Shown piece by piece: positions 8,835 through 17,448 of a stretch of DNA of 64,000 nt. The stretch's first letter is position 1, and every line of letters begins with the position of its first letter. The stretch spans positions 1,054,001-1,118,000 of the forward strand of contig CAVZIN010000007.1 of the NCBI GenBank assembly GCA_963775315.1, written 5' to 3'. The position numbers and the translations under genes are program-made. The notes beneath the pieces are model-generated. The model had not been told where the DNA came from, did no database searches, and saw only the letters and a list, made by a program, of their open reading frames with translations. The stretch comes from CAWGHZ01 sp963775315 (GTDB taxonomy: Bacteria; Pseudomonadota; Alphaproteobacteria; MPNO01; DASWLB01).

Positions 8835-9185
8835 TCAGGGCTTGGCGGGCCGCAGGTAGTTGCGGAGGAGCCCGTTCAGGAAGGCGATCGCCGCCTCGTC
8901 GATCTCCTCGAACGAGACGGCGAGTTCGCCCGTCGTATCGACGTAGCGCGTCACCCGGCCGGCGAAGGGGAACAGCCGGTCGTCCCAGCCGACGGCACCG
9001 GCCACGGGTTCGCCGAGGGCCCGCTTGCAGGCGCAGCCTTCGAGCAGGAAGCCACCGAAGGACCAGTTCCGGGTCTCGTACGCGCTGCCCTCGAGCGACA
9101 CCAGCACGGGCGGTGCCAGGATTCGCCGGTCTTTGCGCTTTTCCCGGTACGGGACGATCCGGTATTGTGTGCGTCGGCGAGCCAT
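8835..9185 (-). CDS. PilZ domain protein
   Basis: A 116-residue protein that is nearly all one PilZ domain. The two cyclic-di-GMP contacts are present: RxxxR at residues 17-21 (RKDRR) and NxSxxG at 40-45 (NWSFGG). It is therefore likely a soluble c-di-GMP receptor that changes conformation or partner binding when the messenger rises. The C-terminal ANGLL-type helix region (AIAFLNGLLRNYLR) could mediate dimerisation. No effector domain is attached, so output must be through a partner. A diguanylate cyclase is encoded 21 kb away (30.7 kb), but a functional link is only a guess. Confidence 0.82.
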   Translation of the reverse strand: MARRRTQYRIVPYREKRKDRRILAPPVLVSLEGSAYETRNWSFGGFLLEGCACKRALGEPVAGAVGWDDRLFPFAGRVTRYVDTTGELAVSFEEIDEAAIAFLNGLLRNYLRPAKP

Positions 9186-9294
9186 GGCGGAGTCCCCGAG
9201 TATAGGGATTATCGTTACGGCTCAAATCTTTATGCGGTGTTAAGGCACGGGCCCGCGGCCCTGCCGATGGCCGGGGAAGGGGCTTAGGGCGTAC

Positions 9295-10293
9295 ATGGCG
9301 GACATCCATCTCACCATGGCCAGCGAGGATTACGACCACATCCGCGAGCTGGCGAACGGGCGGGTGAAGCCCGAGGGCATCACGATCACCCACCTCCAGC
9401 AGCAGGTGGAGGAGATCTTCTTTCGCTTCACCACCACGATGGATTGGGAGGTGTCGGAGATCTCGTTCGGCATGTTCTCGTCGCACATGGCGCGCGACGA
9501 CGCCCCCTATATCGGCATCCCGGTGTTCCCGTCCCGCGTGTTCCGCCATTCGGCGATCTACGTCCGGCCCGACGGGAAGGTGAAGAAGCCCGAGGACCTC
9601 GCCGGGAAGCGCATCGGCGTGCCGCAATGGTCGCAGACCGCGACCGTGTACATGCGCGGCTGGATGACCGACACGGTGGGAATACCGCTCTCCAAGGCGA
9701 CGTGGTTCCAGTCGGGCGTCAACCAGCCGGGCCGGGCCGAGACCGGGCGCATCCGCCTGCCGGAAGGGCTTTCGCTGACCTACGTGAAGGACCGGTCGCT
9801 CTCCCGCATGTTGCTCGACGGCGATCTCGATGCGATCTTCTCCGCCCACGCGCCGCAGGTCTTCGAGGACGGCAATCCCGGCATCGTGCGCCTCTATCCC
9901 GACTTCCAGCCGGTCGAGGAGGCGTACTACAAGGAAACCGGCATCTTCCCGATCATGCACACGGTCGGGCTGCGCCGCGACGTGTACGAAAAGAACCGCT
10001 GGATCGCCCGCAACCTGATGACCGCGCTGGAGGAGGCGAAGCGCCGCTCGGTCGCGCGCATCATGGACATTACCGCCTCGCACATCGCCGTGCCGTGGGG
10101 CTATGACAACGCCGAGCGCACCGCTCACACGCTATGGGGCGACGGCGAATACTGGCCCTACGGGATCGAGGCGAACCGCACCACCATCGACGCCTTCCTC
10201 AAGTGGTGCTACGAGCAGGGCGTCACCCAGAAGCACCTGAAGGCCGAGCAGATCTTCGCGCCGGAATGCCAGGGCGCGGGGTTCAAGATCTGA
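9295..10293 (+). CDS. 4,5-dihydroxyphthalate decarboxylase-like / periplasmic-binding-fold protein
   Basis: A 332-residue protein matching the family annotated as 4,5-dihydroxyphthalate decarboxylase or NMT1-like ABC substrate-binding protein. It has the periplasmic-binding fold signature (KPEDLAGKRIGVPQW, then LDGDLDAIFSAHAPQ) but no signal peptide, so it is cytoplasmic. The characterised decarboxylase of phthalate catabolism removes CO2 from 4,5-dihydroxyphthalate to yield protocatechuate. Many relatives have unknown activity. It starts a run of five + strand genes: the next gene begins 1 base after its stop. Aromatic carboxylate decarboxylation is plausible given the surroundings but not proven by the sequence. 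Confidence 0.72.
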   Translation: MADIHLTMASEDYDHIRELANGRVKPEGITITHLQQQVEEIFFRFTTTMDWEVSEISFGMFSSHMARDDAPYIGIPVFPSRVFRHSAIYVRPDGKVKKPEDLAGKRIGVPQWSQTATVYMRGWMTDTVGIPLSKATWFQSGVNQPGRAETGRIRLPEGLSLTYVKDRSLSRMLLDGDLDAIFSAHAPQVFEDGNPGIVRLYPDFQPVEEAYYKETGIFPIMHTVGLRRDVYEKNRWIARNLMTALEEAKRRSVARIMDITASHIAVPWGYDNAERTAHTLWGDGEYWPYGIEANRTTIDAFLKWCYEQGVTQKHLKAEQIFAPECQGAGFKI

Positions 10294-10294
10294 C

Positions 10295-10639
10295 ATGGCG
10301 CCGAAGAAAAACCCGCTGAAGCTCAACCCGCTCCAGCTCAAGACGCTGGCGCTGCTGCAGGAACTCGCCCGGAACCCGGCGACGTCGAGCCGCGTCGAGG
10401 ATACGGGCGAGGTGGTCATCACCAACATCCCGCATCCGCACGGCGATCATTTCCACATCGGCTCCAAGCTGGTGTTCGCACGCGACGCGACGGGGCTGCG
10501 CAACCCCTCGGTCTGGGTGGCGCTGGCGCGCAGGGGGCTCGCCCGCTACGACTACCCCCTTGCCATCATGCTGACCCAACCGGGGATTGAGTACGATACC
10601 GGCATCGCCGACAAGATCCTGCTGGGGGCCGATCACTGA
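10295..10639 (+). CDS. Conserved small protein of unknown function
   Basis: A 114-residue protein, basic at the N terminus (MAPKKNPLKLNPLQLK) and containing a His-rich stretch HPHGDHFHIG near residues 47-56 that could bind a metal. No signal peptide or membrane segment. I do not recognise a named domain, but the spacing (1 base after the upstream stop, 1 base before the next ATG) shows it belongs to the same translationally packed operon as the decarboxylase-like protein and the MFS transporter. The name 'cupin-like' would be tempting because of the HxH pattern, but the fold cannot be asserted. Confidence 0.68.
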   Translation: MAPKKNPLKLNPLQLKTLALLQELARNPATSSRVEDTGEVVITNIPHPHGDHFHIGSKLVFARDATGLRNPSVWVALARRGLARYDYPLAIMLTQPGIEYDTGIADKILLGADH

Positions 10640-10640
10640 C

Positions 10641-11861
10641 ATGAACGCGGCGATCGCCAGGCTGGGCGACGAACGGGTGAAGCTTGTCGGGCTGATTTCC
10701 GGCGGCCACTTCATGAGCCATTTCTACATTCTGGTGCTGCCGTCGCTGCTGCCGCTGGTGGCGAAGGATCTGAATGTCAGCTTCGCCATGCTCGGCGCGG
10801 TCGCCACCGCCTACTCGCTGATCGTCGCGTTCTGCCAGATTCCGCTCGGCTTCGTGGTCGATCGGCTGGGCGGGCGCCTCGTGCTGGTGCTCGGGCTCGG
10901 GCTGCACGGGCTCGCCTTCGCCTCGATCTGGTTCACCCACTCCTACTGGGGGCTGCTCGCCGCCTACGCCGTCGCCGGCATGGGCCAGTCGGTCTTCCAC
11001 CCGGCCGACTATGCCATCCTGTCGGCCAGGATCGAGCGCAGCCATCTCGGCCGCGCGCTTTCGGTGCACGCTTTCGCCGGCAATGCCGGCTGGGGTGCCG
11101 CGCCGCCGGTGGTGCTGGCGCTGACCGCGCTGGTCGACTGGCGCTTCGCCTTCCTCGTGGTCGGGCTGGTCGGCGTGGCGATCGCGCTGCTCGTGTGGTC
11201 GCAGCCCGACCTGGTGGGCCGCGGCGCGCCGCCGCCCCGGCTGCACGAGGCGACGGGCAAGAAGCGCTCCTCCTTCCGCGACGGGTTCGCCTTGATGAAG
11301 AGCCCGCCGATGCTGGTGCTGTTCGCCTACTTCCTGTTTTCCTCGATGGCGGGCACCGGCCTCAACCAGGTGTCGGTTGTCGGGCTGATGCACCTCTACA
11401 AGGTCGACATCGTCGGCGCGAACACCGCGCTCACCGGCTATCTCTGGGGCACCGCCCTCGGCGTGCTGGCGGGCGGCTGGCTTGCCGACCGGTTCGGCCG
11501 GCCGAACCTGATCGCCGGCGGCGGCATGGCCGCGGCCGCCATCTGCCTCGCCATCATTCCGCTCGGCATCCTGCCGGCGGCCGGGGTGGCGGCGATGATG
11601 GTGCTGGTCGGAACCTGCACCGGCGCCAGCGCCCCGTCGCGCGACCTGCTGGTGCGCCAGACCGCCGGCGCCAACACGGTGGGGGTCGCGTTCGGCTTCA
11701 CCTCGACGGGCTTCTCGGTCGCTGGCGCGACCATGCCACCGCTGTTCGGCTGGCTGCTCGACACGGGCCGGATCGAGATCGCCTATGGCGTGATGGTTGC
11801 CGCCCTGCTGGTGGCGGTGATCGCCTGCTCCGGCCGCGACCGCCAGCCCGCAACGGCGTGA
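10641..11861 (+). CDS. MFS transporter (fosmidomycin-resistance/Fsr-like)
   Basis: A 406-residue protein with about 12 transmembrane helices of the major facilitator superfamily. The N-terminal GHFMSHFYILVLPSLLP and the loop motif GFVVDRLGGRLVLV (motif A) resemble the Fsr-like group of exporters. The second half begins after the cytoplasmic loop HEATGKKRSSFRDGF. The ATG at 10641 follows the previous stop by 1 base, and the stop overlaps the GTG of the next gene (GTGA), so translation is coupled. The direction of transport and substrate are unknown; export of a small organic acid or drug is the usual role. Confidence 0.85.
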   Translation: MNAAIARLGDERVKLVGLISGGHFMSHFYILVLPSLLPLVAKDLNVSFAMLGAVATAYSLIVAFCQIPLGFVVDRLGGRLVLVLGLGLHGLAFASIWFTHSYWGLLAAYAVAGMGQSVFHPADYAILSARIERSHLGRALSVHAFAGNAGWGAAPPVVLALTALVDWRFAFLVVGLVGVAIALLVWSQPDLVGRGAPPPRLHEATGKKRSSFRDGFALMKSPPMLVLFAYFLFSSMAGTGLNQVSVVGLMHLYKVDIVGANTALTGYLWGTALGVLAGGWLADRFGRPNLIAGGGMAAAAICLAIIPLGILPAAGVAAMMVLVGTCTGASAPSRDLLVRQTAGANTVGVAFGFTSTGFSVAGATMPPLFGWLLDTGRIEIAYGVMVAALLVAVIACSGRDRQPATA

Positions 11862-13183
11862 GCGCCGCGGCGTCCGGCGCGCATCGGCGGCTCCTTGGCC
11901 TCGCCGCGCCGATCATCCTGTCCAACCTCTCGGTGCCGCTGCTGGGCGCCGTCGACACCGCCGTCATGGGGCATCTGCCCCAGCCGCAATATCTCGGGGC
12001 GACCGCGGTCGGCGCGACGATCTTCGGCTTCATCTATTGGGGCTTCGGCTTCCTCCGCATGGGAACGACTGGCTTCGTTGCCCAGGCGCTGGGGGCAGGG
12101 GATGGGGACGAGCTGCGCGCGGCAGCGGCGCGGGCCCAGCTCATCGCGCTCGCCGTCGCATTCGTCCTCATCGCGGCGCAAGGGGCGATCGGCTGGGCCG
12201 CGTTCCGGCTGATCGAGGCGAGTGCCGAGGTCGAGCCGCTGGCGCGGAGCTATTTCGCGGTCCGCATCTGGGACGCACCGGCCGCCCTCCTCAACTACGT
12301 GTTTCTGGGTTGGCTGCTCGGCATGCAGCGGGCGCGCTCGGCGCTGGCGCTCCAGCTGTGGATGAACGGCATCAACATCGCCCTCGACCTGCTGTTCGTG
12401 CCGGTGCTGCATTGGGGCGTGCCGGGCGTCGCTGCCGCCACCGTCATTTCCGAGTACGCCGCGGTCGGGATGGGGCTGATGCTCTGCCACCGGGCGATCG
12501 CGGGCGTGCCCGGCCGCCTCGACCGCGCCCGCGTGCTCTCCGCCGAACGGCTGAAGGGCACGCTCGCGGTCAACCGAGACATCTTCTTCCGCACGATCTG
12601 CCTGATGTTCGCCTTTGCCCTGTTCACGGCCGAGGGCGCGCGGATCGGTGACGTGACGCTCGCCGCCAACGCGGTGCTGATGACCTTCCAGACTTTCATG
12701 GCCTACGCGCTCGACGGGTTCGCCCAGGCGGCCGAGGCGCTTGTCGGCGGCGCGGTCGGCGCGCGCGACGGGAAGGGCTTCCGCGAGGCGCTGCGGGTCT
12801 CGACCGTCTGGGCGGCGTTCACCGCGCTCGCCTTCGTCTGCGTCTACGCGCTCGCCGGGACGCTGCTCATCCGGGTGATGACCGGCATCGCCGAGGTGCG
12901 GGCGCGCGCGCTCGACTTCCTGCCCTGGGCCGCGATCTCGCCCGCGCTTTCGATCTGGAGCTTCCAGCTCGACGGCGTGTTCATCGGCGCGACCCGCGGC
13001 CGCGACCTCCGTAACGCCATGGCAATATCGCTCGCGATCTACGTCGCATGCATCCTCGCCCTGGTGCGGCCGCTCGGAAATAGCGGGCTGTGGCTCGCCT
13101 TCCTGATCTTCATGGCGGCGCGGGCCGTGACGCTCGGCATGCGCCTTCCGCGCCTCGTGCGCGAGATCGAAGGGAGGGCATGA
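11858..13183 (+). CDS. MATE family efflux transporter (DinF-like)
   Basis: A 441-residue protein with about 12 hydrophobic helices. The N-terminal LAAPIILSNLSVPLLGAVDTAVMGHL segment is the MATE signature in which the Asp of VDTAVMG is a conserved ion-coupling-site neighbour. The length and order of helices fit the DinF branch. It begins at a GTG that overlaps the stop of the MFS gene by GTGA and ends overlapping the next ATG by ATGA. It probably exports cationic or organic compounds with Na+ or H+ coupling. Stacking of MATE, MFS and DMT genes in one operon is unusual. Confidence 0.86.
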   Translation: MSAAASGAHRRLLGLAAPIILSNLSVPLLGAVDTAVMGHLPQPQYLGATAVGATIFGFIYWGFGFLRMGTTGFVAQALGAGDGDELRAAAARAQLIALAVAFVLIAAQGAIGWAAFRLIEASAEVEPLARSYFAVRIWDAPAALLNYVFLGWLLGMQRARSALALQLWMNGINIALDLLFVPVLHWGVPGVAAATVISEYAAVGMGLMLCHRAIAGVPGRLDRARVLSAERLKGTLAVNRDIFFRTICLMFAFALFTAEGARIGDVTLAANAVLMTFQTFMAYALDGFAQAAEALVGGAVGARDGKGFREALRVSTVWAAFTALAFVCVYALAGTLLIRVMTGIAEVRARALDFLPWAAISPALSIWSFQLDGVFIGATRGRDLRNAMAISLAIYVACILALVRPLGNSGLWLAFLIFMAARAVTLGMRLPRLVREIEGRA

Positions 13184-14103
13184 GCCCGCCGAGCCACGCG
13201 CAGCGCCTGCTCGCCATGCTCGCCTCGCCCTACCTCTCGGCGATGACGGGGCTGTTGTTCGTTTCCGGCATCATGGTGATGATCCGGGGCGTCGGCGCCG
13301 ACGTGCCGCCCATCGCACTCACCTTCTGGCGCGCCGTCATCGGCTCGTCCATTCTGGTGGCGGTGGCGCTGCCCCACCTCCGGGTCGAGTTGCCGGTGAT
13401 CCGTGACCGCTGGCGCCCCTTGCTGCTCTGCGGATTTTTGCAGATGGTCATGGGGAGCGGCGGCACGGTTATCGGGCTGCAGTCGACCACCGTCATCAAC
13501 GCTAGCGTGCTCGCCGCCTTCCAGCCGATGACGACGGTGCTGTTCGCCTGGGCGCTCGGGCGCGACAAGGTGAACCGCGTCCAGGCCATAGGCATCGCCC
13601 TCTCGGCCGTCGGCGTGCTGATCCTGATCGCGCACGGCAGCCTCGCGACGCTCGCCGCGTTCGACGTGCGCTCGGGCGACCTCTGGATCCTCGTCTCGGT
13701 GATCGGGTTCTCGCTCTACACGGCGGTGATCCGCGAGGCGGCGCCCGGCATGCATTGGATGAGCCTGACGGCGGCCGTCACCAGCTTCGGCCTTGCCTGC
13801 CTGGTGCCGCTCTACGTGTGGGAGCATTTCTGGGTGCGCCAGGCGCATTTCGACGGGCCGATGCTGATCACCGCCGCCTATCTCGGCCTGTTCGGCACGT
13901 TCTTCGCGGTGTCGCTCTGGAACCGCGCGATCCGCATGGCGGGCCCGGCGCGCATCGGCGTGCTCGGCAATCTCGGGCCGGTCTTCGGCATCGCCGCCGG
14001 CATGATCTTCCTCGGCGAGAAGCTGCAGCCGTACCATCTGGAGGGGGCGGCGCCGATCGCCGCCGGCATCTGGCTGGTGCTGTTCGCCGGGCGGCGGAGA
14101 TAG
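13180..14103 (+). CDS. DMT superfamily transporter (EamA repeats)
   Basis: A 307-residue protein with ten predicted transmembrane helices in two EamA repeats: the first includes LTFWRAVIGSSI and the second TAAYLGLFGTFFAVSLWNRAIR, with the typical YLG and GPVFGIAAG motifs near the end of the second repeat. EamA proteins export amino acids, metabolites or drugs. The start ATG lies inside the stop of the MATE gene and has AGGGAGGG upstream. It is the last gene of the five-gene run. The opposite-strand Sel1-type gene ends 5 bases after its stop. Confidence 0.85.
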   Translation: MSPPSHAQRLLAMLASPYLSAMTGLLFVSGIMVMIRGVGADVPPIALTFWRAVIGSSILVAVALPHLRVELPVIRDRWRPLLLCGFLQMVMGSGGTVIGLQSTTVINASVLAAFQPMTTVLFAWALGRDKVNRVQAIGIALSAVGVLILIAHGSLATLAAFDVRSGDLWILVSVIGFSLYTAVIREAAPGMHWMSLTAAVTSFGLACLVPLYVWEHFWVRQAHFDGPMLITAAYLGLFGTFFAVSLWNRAIRMAGPARIGVLGNLGPVFGIAAGMIFLGEKLQPYHLEGAAPIAAGIWLVLFAGRRR

Positions 14104-14107
14104 CCCT

Positions 14108-14527
14108 CTACGGCTGGGCGTGGGCGAGGCGCCAGTCGTTGGCCCGGCTGGTCGCCTCCGAGATCTCCGCCTTTGTGAGGGTGGGGTAGATCATCACCAG
14201 CGCCTCCTTGGCCTCCGTGCTGCCGCGGTCGCCGGCGAGCAGGAACCATTTGCACGCCTGCACCGCATCGCGCCCGACGCCCTGGCCGTAATAATACATG
14301 CGGCCGACATTGAACTGCGCCCCCGCGTTCCCGGCCTCGGCAAGCGGCTGCCAGAGCTGCAGCGCGCCCGCATAATCGCGCGCCTTGTAGGCGGCGGCGC
14401 CGTCCTCGAACGCGCCGGCGCGGGCGGCGGCGAGCGGCGCCATTGCGGCCAGCGAGAAGCCCAAGATGGCAAGGAACCGGGCTAAATCGCGCCAATTCCT
14501 GCGCCTCATGCCATAGTATTTGAGCAT
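14108..14527 (-). CDS. Sel1/TPR-like repeat protein with signal anchor
   Basis: A 139-residue protein. After a basic N terminus (MLKYYGMRRRNWRDLARF) a hydrophobic stretch and an ARAGA region look like a signal peptide. The mature part has Sel1-like repeat features: GAAAYKARDYAGALQLW, GNAGAQFNVGRMYYYGQGV, and VQACKWFLLAGDRGSTEAK. Such repeats mediate protein-protein contacts in the periplasm. The start at 14527 is supported by AAGG 8 bases upstream; a later ATG at 14509 has no ribosome site. Function unknown; single gene. Confidence 0.75.
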   Translation of the reverse strand: MLKYYGMRRRNWRDLARFLAILGFSLAAMAPLAAARAGAFEDGAAAYKARDYAGALQLWQPLAEAGNAGAQFNVGRMYYYGQGVGRDAVQACKWFLLAGDRGSTEAKEALVMIYPTLTKAEISEATSRANDWRLAHAQP

Positions 14528-14656
14528 TTTAGCTGCCTTCAACTCGAATATAGAACGAACTTTGCATAAATCCCCGTCGATAGAGTTTGACGGCTCGCCG
14601 CGTCCCAACTAAGTCTTGGAAGGTATCGTCGCGTGTGGCCCTGAAGCGAGGTCACT

Positions 14657-15094
14657 GTGATCGGATCGTTCTACACATCGATTTCCGGCCTCACCGCCGC
14701 GACGCGGCGCGTCGAGGTGGCGTCGTCGAACATCGTCAACGCCTTCGACGACGCGCCGGGCCCCGGCGTCGGCGTGCCCGTGCCGGCGGTCGGGCCGGCT
14801 GCGGCCGCGCAAGCCTATGGCAACCTCGCCTTCAAGCCGCGCGACGTGGTGCAGACCACGACGGCGGACGGCGGCACGCGCGCCGACACTGTCGACCGCC
14901 AACCTGCCTCGACGCCTGTGTACATGCCGGACCATCCGAACGCCGACTCCCAGGGCCTCGTGTCGCGCCCCAACGTCGACGTCGCGAGCGAGTTCGTCAA
15001 CATGATCCTCGCCCAGCGGGCCTACGAGGCGTCGCTCAAGGCGCTGCAGACGCGCGACCAGATGCTCGGCACCACCATCGACGCGCGGTCCTAG
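14657..15094 (+). CDS. FlgC-like flagellar rod protein, orphan
   Basis: A 145-residue protein with the flagellar rod/hook N-terminal helix (SFYTSISGLTAATRRVEVASSNIVNA, the ASSNIVNA matching the family ASxNIANA motif) and the matching C-terminal helix (EFVNMILAQRAYEASLKALQTRDQM). These two coiled-coil halves pair in rod, hook and filament proteins. Length and spacing suit FlgC, a proximal rod protein, but there is no other flagellar gene nearby. It starts at GTG 14657 with an AGGT-type site 7 bases upstream. It could be a remnant or an alternative rod protein of a distant flagellar locus. Confidence 0.72.
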   Translation: MIGSFYTSISGLTAATRRVEVASSNIVNAFDDAPGPGVGVPVPAVGPAAAAQAYGNLAFKPRDVVQTTTADGGTRADTVDRQPASTPVYMPDHPNADSQGLVSRPNVDVASEFVNMILAQRAYEASLKALQTRDQMLGTTIDARS

Positions 15095-15103
15095 CCGGAA
15101 CGC

Positions 15104-16738
15104 TCACGCCTCCCGGTGGCGGCGGCGCGCAAGATGCGCGGCGAGCGCGTCCGGAGTGTCCAGGTCCTCCAGCACCGCCGTATCCGCCATCGCGACTTCG
15201 GAAATCTCGTCGGCATGGGCGCCGATCAGGTGGCGGGCTCCGACGTCGCCCGCGACGCCGCGCATCTCGGCGAAGTAGCGCCTCGCCCACAGTACCGGAT
15301 TGCCGCGCTTTCCGTTGAAGGTCGGCACGCAGATCGTGCGGCCTGCGGAAGGGTCGAACGCGGCGATCAGCCGGTCGATATGGGCGGCCACGACCGATGG
15401 CATGTCGCCGAGCACAATCGCCACCCCGTCGATGTCGTCGGGCAGGGCGTCGAGCCCCGCCTTGAGCGAGGTGGAGAGCCCTTCGGCGTAGTGCGCGTTG
15501 TGGGCGAAGATCACGTCGCGGCCGGCGAGGGTGGCCCGAACCCGCTCGGGCTCGTGGCCGGTGACCACGACGACCGGGCGCGCCTTCGAGGCGAGTGCGG
15601 CATCCACTGCGTGTGCGACCATCGGCTGTCCGTCGACCTCGGCGAGCAGCTTGTTGACCGGCCCCATGCGGCGCGACTGGCCGGCCGCCAAAACCAACGC
15701 GGCGACCCTGGGCGCGCGGGACGGGGCCTCGGGCGCGCTCACGCGGGGGGCCGGCCGGCCGGGGATGTCCTTGAGCAGCCCGCCGACGCCCATGCGCGCG
15801 ATGTCTGCCGGCGTCACTTCGAGCCCGGCCGCGAGGCGCTGCAGTACTTTGTCGAACCCGTGCGGTCGGGGCGAGCGCGACGAGCCCGGGATGCCGAGGA
15901 TGCGCGCGGCGCCGAGCCGCGCAAACAAGGTGAGGTGGCCGGGATCGACCGGCATCCCCAGATGCTCGATCGTGCCGCCGGCGCGCGCGACCGCTTCCGG
16001 CACCACGTCCCGCCGGTCGACGATGGCCGACGAGCCGAGCACCAGCACCACGTCGCATTCAGCCGCCAGCGTGGCGAGAGCGTCGGCGACCGCGCCGGCC
16101 TCGTGCGGGGTGCGCAGTTCGCGGTCGAGCGTCGCGCCGAGTGGCGCGAGGCGCTGCCGCGTCACATCGACCGCCTTTTCGAGCAGAGATTCCTTGTCGC
16201 CCGGCTGGTGCGTCTGGAGCAGCCCGACCCGCATCCGGCGGTAGGGCGCGAGCCGCACCGGCGGGCCGCCCTCCGCCGCGATGTGCGTACAGGCGTCGAT
16301 GACGTCGCTCGGCACGGCGAAGGTGACGATCTTCACCGTCGCGACGATCTGGCCGGGCTCGACAGCCTCGAATGGCATCACGGTCGCGAGGGTCGCGGCC
16401 TCATGGACTAGGTTGATCCGGTCGATCCGCGCGGGATCGAGGACGGCGACGCCGGCGGCCTCGGCCACGAGGTTGCAGCGTCCGGTGAAGGGCGCGCCGG
16501 TGGCGAGCCCGTGCCGGTCGCCCACGGCGTCGGCGATGCGGCGCGCGGCATCGTCCTCGCCGACATCGTCCGGTTCGAGCCGGGCCGCCACCACGGACGT
16601 GACACCCGCCGCGGCGAGCGCGGCGAGATCCTTCGCGTCCAGCACCCGGCCCTTCTTGAGCACCAGGCGGCCGCGTTTCAGCGTGTGGACCAGGATCGCC
16701 CCCTCGGCGTCCGCCAGGGGGGTATCGCCGAACCTCAC
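15104..16738 (-). CDS. MocA-like fusion: molybdopterin-binding domain plus NTP transferase
   Basis: A 544-residue two-domain protein. Residues 1-340 are a MoeA/MogA-type molybdopterin-binding region (TGRCNLVAEAAG; LLQTHQPGDKESLLEKAVDVT; LVLGSSAIVDRRD; GIPGSSRSPRPHGFD). Residues 346-544 are a nucleotidyltransferase of the MocA type with LAAGQSRRMG at 350-359 and NKLLAEVDG. MocA adds CMP to molybdopterin to make the cytosine dinucleotide cofactor used by xanthine/CO dehydrogenase-family enzymes, matching the cox-type operon upstream. GTG start overlaps the stop of the xdhC C-terminal gene (GTGA), showing translational coupling. Fused MoeA-like and MocA-like proteins are known in this family. 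Confidence 0.85.
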   Translation of the reverse strand: MRFGDTPLADAEGAILVHTLKRGRLVLKKGRVLDAKDLAALAAAGVTSVVAARLEPDDVGEDDAARRIADAVGDRHGLATGAPFTGRCNLVAEAAGVAVLDPARIDRINLVHEAATLATVMPFEAVEPGQIVATVKIVTFAVPSDVIDACTHIAAEGGPPVRLAPYRRMRVGLLQTHQPGDKESLLEKAVDVTRQRLAPLGATLDRELRTPHEAGAVADALATLAAECDVVLVLGSSAIVDRRDVVPEAVARAGGTIEHLGMPVDPGHLTLFARLGAARILGIPGSSRSPRPHGFDKVLQRLAAGLEVTPADIARMGVGGLLKDIPGRPAPRVSAPEAPSRAPRVAALVLAAGQSRRMGPVNKLLAEVDGQPMVAHAVDAALASKARPVVVVTGHEPERVRATLAGRDVIFAHNAHYAEGLSTSLKAGLDALPDDIDGVAIVLGDMPSVVAAHIDRLIAAFDPSAGRTICVPTFNGKRGNPVLWARRYFAEMRGVAGDVGARHLIGAHADEISEVAMADTAVLEDLDTPDALAAHLARRRHREA

Positions 16739-17445
16739 GCCGCGGCCACTCGTTCCTCCGCCTTGTGGTGGAGGACCTCGACGATCTGGGCGAGGATCGA
16801 AACCGCGATCTCGGCCGGCGAGACGGCATCGATGTCGAGCCCGACTGGGGCGTGGATGCGGCCGATCTCGGCCTCCGAGAGGCCGGCCTCGGTCAAACGC
16901 TGCACACGCGTGGCGTGGGTGCGCCGGCTGCCGAGCGAGCCGACGTAGAACGCCTCGGACTTGAGCGCCACCATCAGCGCCGGATCGTCGAGCTTGGGAT
17001 TGTGGGTGAGGGTGACGACCGCTGTGCGCCGGTCGGGCGCCACGGATTTCATCCCGTCGTCCGGCCACTCGTCCACCAGCGTGACGCCGGGGAAGCGCGC
17101 ATCGGTGGCGAACGAGGCGCGTGGGTCGATCACGATCACCTCGTAGCCGGCGACGGCGGCCATTTGCGACAGCGGCTGGGCGATGTGCACCGCGCCGACG
17201 ATGACGAGGCGGAGCGGTGGGTTGAACACGTCGACGAACCAGCGCCCGCTGTCGATCTCGACGGTCTGGCTGTCGTTGTCCTGCAGCGCGTGGCGCGCGG
17301 CGGTGACGAGGGCAGGGGGCAGGCCAGCCATGTGGCCGTCACGGTAGACCAGCGTCTGCTGGCCGCCGTCGAGCCGGGTCACCATCGCGACCGGGCGCTT
17401 GGCGGCACGGTCGGCGATCAGCCGGTCGAGGATGGCGCGGTCCAT
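16735..17445 (-). CDS. XdhC family protein, C-terminal (Rossmann) half
   Basis: A 236-residue XdhC/CoxF-type protein holding the Rossmann-like C-terminal domain: LRLVIVGAVHIAQPLSQMA and GYEVIVIDPR, then SEAFYVGSLGSRRTHATR. In Rhodobacter, XdhC binds the molybdenum cofactor and protects and sulfurates it before insertion into xanthine dehydrogenase. Here the chaperone is split into two genes: the shorter N-terminal piece lies directly upstream at 17449-17802. It ends in a GTGA overlap with the MocA-like fusion gene. Confidence 0.85.
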   Translation of the reverse strand: MDRAILDRLIADRAAKRPVAMVTRLDGGQQTLVYRDGHMAGLPPALVTAARHALQDNDSQTVEIDSGRWFVDVFNPPLRLVIVGAVHIAQPLSQMAAVAGYEVIVIDPRASFATDARFPGVTLVDEWPDDGMKSVAPDRRTAVVTLTHNPKLDDPALMVALKSEAFYVGSLGSRRTHATRVQRLTEAGLSEAEIGRIHAPVGLDIDAVSPAEIAVSILAQIVEVLHHKAEERVAAA

Positions 17446-17448
17446 CGG

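Noticed and set aside
7867..10128. Very long antisense open frame (753 codons)
   Set aside because: It covers real genes on both strands and is Arg/Gly/Ala-rich with no domain, as expected for third-position GC in high-GC DNA.
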